Shown: in pieces, positions 35,492-37,610 of the stretch
Position numbering within the stretch: position 1 is the first letter of the stretch
Layout: every line of letters starts with the position of its first letter
Source: Paraburkholderia sp. Ac-20340
GTDB taxonomy: Bacteria > Pseudomonadota > Gammaproteobacteria > Burkholderiales > Burkholderiaceae
DNA: 37,610 bases
Direction: 5' to 3'
NCBI RefSeq assembly: GCF_017104965.1
Contig: NZ_JAAGPR010000055.1
Span: 1 to 37,610 of the forward strand
Program-made: the position numbers and the translations under genes
The notes under the pieces: generated by a model
The model's database searches: none
What the model saw: only the letters and a program-made list of their open reading frames with translations
What the model was told of the DNA's origin: nothing

Positions 35492-35612
35492 TGTCTGCGG
35501 ACACTCTATGGCAAGGCTCATCTCATGGCGGATGCTACGATATGCGAGGGCAACGTCGCCTAACGATACGTCCATTTATCGCGAAACACGATAACAAATC
35601 TGTCCGCAGACG
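35492..35612 (-). ncRNA. Retron msr-msd RNA
   Basis: Read on the minus strand, a1 GTCTGCGGACA (35611-35601) pairs over 11 bp with a2 TGTCCGCAGAC (35503-35493), the end repeats of a retron RNA. The first base after a1 is the G of GATTTGTT, which I remember as the start of the Ec67 msr and which would be the branching guanosine. A msr hairpin TTATCG/CGATAA with 7-base loop follows (35594-35576), then a long imperfect msd stem (35573-35556 with 35547-35530, about 12 Watson-Crick pairs of 18). The RT start is 15 bases beyond a2. The 5' and 3' ends given are minimal. Confidence 0.85.
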
Positions 35613-35766
35613 AAGCCAATCGTATCACCACTTATATCAAGATGCGAATTTTTTCTATGAACATGATTCGCGTTGGATATATCTTGGTCGTTGGAAAGCT
35701 CTCCAGCAATTCGATAGGATGCCTTTAACTGGAGGAAGTCTTCTGGCATCCTCTCCCCCTCGGTTG

Positions 35767-36213
35767 TCAAGTAACGTGCAGTGACTTCGTCGACCACTGC
35801 GGGATTTCCTTACGAGCCCAGTCGGCGATTTTTTCTTGCCACGCATTTACCGCCTTAATCTCGTCTAAGATGAAGACAGACTTCGGAATATTGAAGTTTC
35901 TGCGCACGATTCCATTCGTGACCAACAGGAATCCGAGAGACCGCTCCGTGTTGGCATTGCGCAGCGACTCAAAGCGGGCGATTTGTGTCAGCACAGTCGA
36001 ATCAGCCAAAGTGGGCGACGATGTGTACTTGAACTCAAATATGTAAATACGACCATCGGATAGGTCTGGCTCAAAGATGAAGTCAAGTTCCCAGATGGCA
36101 CCAATACCACCGAGCCGCTCATTGCGGCTGGTAACCGCATTTCGTCCCAACGTCCTGTCAGCGGCGTTAAGAAGGACTTTCTCAAACTGAACTGGATTAG
36201 AGAAGAATTCCAT
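35767..36213 (-). CDS. Small PD-(D/E)XK nuclease-like protein
   Basis: 148 aa from the ATG at 36213, three bases after the upstream stop. The core is a restriction-endonuclease fold: FEKVLLNAADRTL helix, then ELDFIFEP (the first acidic residue) and YIFEFKYTSSP (E-x-K), followed by a helix QIARFESLRNAN and a strand SLGFLLVTNG. These are the usual elements of a PD-(D/E)XK nuclease in order. No DNA-binding domain is attached, so it may depend on its operon partner for targeting. It lies about 155 bp upstream of the retron RNA, read in the same direction; I do not know whether the two systems interact. Confidence 0.82.
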   Translation of the reverse strand: MEFFSNPVQFEKVLLNAADRTLGRNAVTSRNERLGGIGAIWELDFIFEPDLSDGRIYIFEFKYTSSPTLADSTVLTQIARFESLRNANTERSLGFLLVTNGIVRRNFNIPKSVFILDEIKAVNAWQEKIADWARKEIPQWSTKSLHVT

Positions 36214-36215
36214 GA

Positions 36216-37025
36216 TTATGCGCCAGATTGGGCGACACCCCAAGAATAGGCCGATGTCGCAAACTTATGTTGAATCCAAAGGATGACGAATGTTGCCGCA
36301 GCGATGGTGATTGCACCGCCGACATAGAACGAGAGCGTCTTCCACGCCCCAGGCTGCAACTGGGCCGCCTTAGTCATTGCCAGACCTACCGGAACCGCGA
36401 CACCCACTGCAGTGGACCTTGCAGTCGTACGAACGTAGTCTTTGAAGGAGACACGCCGCGTTATTTCAATGCCCGTCTCGAGGCCAGCAAGCCGAGCCTC
36501 GCCGGTCAGGTTAGGTTTCTGACGATAGAACCGCCACCATTGTTTTGCGTTGCTAGGTAGATGTGGAAGCCAAGTGCTCGTGTCAGCCAATAGCTTAAGG
36601 TGCGTGCGCTTCATACCAGGCATGTCAACGAATCCGAAGTGCACGTGTACATCCCATTCGCTTCCCCAGGTAGCGGTGACCCAGCGCGTAGTTCCGAGAT
36701 ACCAAACGTCGGGCTTGGTAAGCGGTTGGCCAGCCGCCATCAGATTGTTCGATTGCGCGAAGGCTCCCCAGTCGCTTAGCCTGGGCTCCTGTGCATTTCC
36801 CCCGCCAACCATCTTCCTTAGATATGCCTGTAGGCGCTCCCTATCCATCTCCCACTTGATATCACCGGTGATAGTGATGAGCAAGTGCGGCGCAATTGAC
36901 AAGAGGGCCTCCCCTGGATTCAGGCCTCCCCCGCCTACCGGGGACTTAAGACTCGTCCGCCCGATATTGCCTGGCCTAGCCGTCGCCGCGCTAGCCGCTG
37001 CACTGGCGCTTGGTCCGATATTCAT
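36216..37025 (-). CDS. Unrecognised protein with C-terminal membrane helices, partner of the PD-(D/E)XK gene
   Basis: 269 aa from the ATG at 37025, which has AAGGA ten bases upstream. Not recognised. The N-terminal 40 residues are low-complexity (Ala/Ser/Gly). The middle (about 45-190) is a soluble region rich in tryptophan (WEM, WGAF, WYLG, RWVTATWGSEW, KQWWRFY). Two membrane segments close the protein: STAVGVAVPVGLAMTKAA and TLSFYVGGAITIAAATFVILW, with the short tail after them. The gene is followed by the nuclease with two bases between stop and start, so the pair is one unit. A membrane sensor or pore joined to a nuclease would fit a defence system, but this is inference. The frame is open to 37166 without an equally good start. 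Confidence 0.8.
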   Translation of the reverse strand: MNIGPSASAAASAATARPGNIGRTSLKSPVGGGGLNPGEALLSIAPHLLITITGDIKWEMDRERLQAYLRKMVGGGNAQEPRLSDWGAFAQSNNLMAAGQPLTKPDVWYLGTTRWVTATWGSEWDVHVHFGFVDMPGMKRTHLKLLADTSTWLPHLPSNAKQWWRFYRQKPNLTGEARLAGLETGIEITRRVSFKDYVRTTARSTAVGVAVPVGLAMTKAAQLQPGAWKTLSFYVGGAITIAAATFVILWIQHKFATSAYSWGVAQSGA

Positions 37026-37610
37026 GACGTTTTTATCCTTATTGCGTCTAATAGTCCGGCTCTTAGGTTTGTAGATAAGGGCGCAATCCCCTCGTAGATT
37101 ACTTACGGCAATCTCGCCGAATACTTGAGTCACGGCACACTGCAAATCGCACCCATTTGGCATCAAACACGAAGCGAACGTAAGATTTCCAGACTCGCAG
37201 GCTTCGAAGCGTTTAGAAATTGCTTAGTAGGCGTTCATTGCAGTCGACATCGTGCGTGGCTTAGTTGAGCGCTGCGATGTCCTTGTGCCGTGTCAGAACC
37301 ACGATTTTCGGAGTGCTCGCGTTCGCTCGACGCTTCTGCTCGGCTCGCAGTAGACTGTAGTTTCGCATTCCTTGGCACTCCAAACTGGGCGCGCAGTTTA
37401 CAGCAATGCGAGCCTCTTCAACTCTCGTCCTACTAGCGGCGATAGCTTCTTAAGCTTGGCGCTCGACAATGACTTCAACTGCTTTTAATAAAAGCTTCCC
37501 GTCTCCCCACATCCTCATATTGAGAATGCGAAGGAGCGGCATTCTAGTCATGTGAGCTCTATCTGGCAAGCGGTTTTTGAGCCGCCTGAAACTGGCAGGA
37601 AGGAAACTGT
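37026..37610. other. Gene-free segment to the right edge
   Basis: 585 bp with no supported gene on either strand. It must contain the promoter of the membrane protein gene. A small dyad GCTTTTAATAAAAGC (37481-37495) is the only structure noted; it could be a weak terminator for a gene beyond the edge. No TnsB-like repeat was seen. Confidence 0.5.

Larger units (their letters stand above)
19041..37610. mobile_element. Tn7-like transposon with defence cargo (right end outside window)
   Basis: The element is defined by a left end with TnsB-type repeats, a complete tnsA-tnsB-tnsC set with two TniQ-family genes, and lower GC than the flank. Cargo after tnsA is made of defence modules: SPARDA, an Ec67-like retron, and a membrane protein/nuclease pair. 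The start given is approximate (within about 100 bp). It is not proven that everything to the right edge belongs to the same element; no second set of end repeats was found between tnsA and 37610, which favours one large element. The nearest chromosomal gene is pcaI, not glmS. Confidence 0.7.

Noticed and set aside
35491..35784. 97-codon plus-strand frame across the retron RNA
   Set aside because: It overlaps the structured msr-msd region and lacks a ribosome site; the retron explanation accounts for the sequence.
19567..37610. CRISPR array or cas genes for an RNA-guided (CAST) transposon
   Set aside because: Two TniQ proteins prompted the search, but no regularly spaced repeats and no Cas-like proteins are present in the window.

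Overview
The window is a high-GC chromosome segment of a Burkholderiaceae-type betaproteobacterium (Paraburkholderia/Burkholderia/Caballeronia-like). I infer this from the codon bias toward G/C, the siderophore genes of the ornibactin/malleobactin kind, and the pcaIJ-BDC block. At about 18.95-19.05 kb the composition drops sharply into a lower-GC island that continues past the right edge.

Left part (1-8 kb): the tail of a non-ribosomal siderophore locus. It holds the end of an FhuB-like permease, a PvdE/SyrD-type exporter, a lipoprotein Ntn-hydrolase acylase, a degenerate phosphopantetheinyl-transferase-like protein, and a true Sfp-type phosphopantetheinyl transferase on the other strand. A Fur-box-like sequence and an AraC regulator follow.

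Middle part (8-19 kb): housekeeping genes. These are a secreted surface-adhesin-E-like protein, an SDR with a divergent MmyB-type regulator and a dyad between them, a LysE exporter, a MocR regulator divergent from a class III omega-aminotransferase, a small hypothetical protein, and the beta-ketoadipate genes pcaI-pcaJ-pcaB-pcaD-pcaC on the minus strand with a PcaR-like operator.

Right part (19-37.6 kb): a Tn7-like transposon carrying defence genes. Its left end shows three spaced copies of an AAAGTCTGCAGC-type motif that look like TnsB sites. The minus-strand set tnsA-tnsB-tnsC-tniQ-tnsD follows; it has two TniQ-family proteins and no CRISPR genes in view. Upstream of tnsA lie an unrecognised gene, a gene-poor 1.35 kb, a short-Argonaute system of the SPARDA type (DUF4365 nuclease-APAZ plus short pAgo), a divergent XRE regulator, an Ec67-like retron (RT fused to TOPRIM, with a recognisable msr-msd RNA), and a two-gene operon of a membrane-anchored unknown plus a small PD-(D/E)XK nuclease. 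That last pair is the best candidate for an undescribed defence module. The right end of the element is not in the window.
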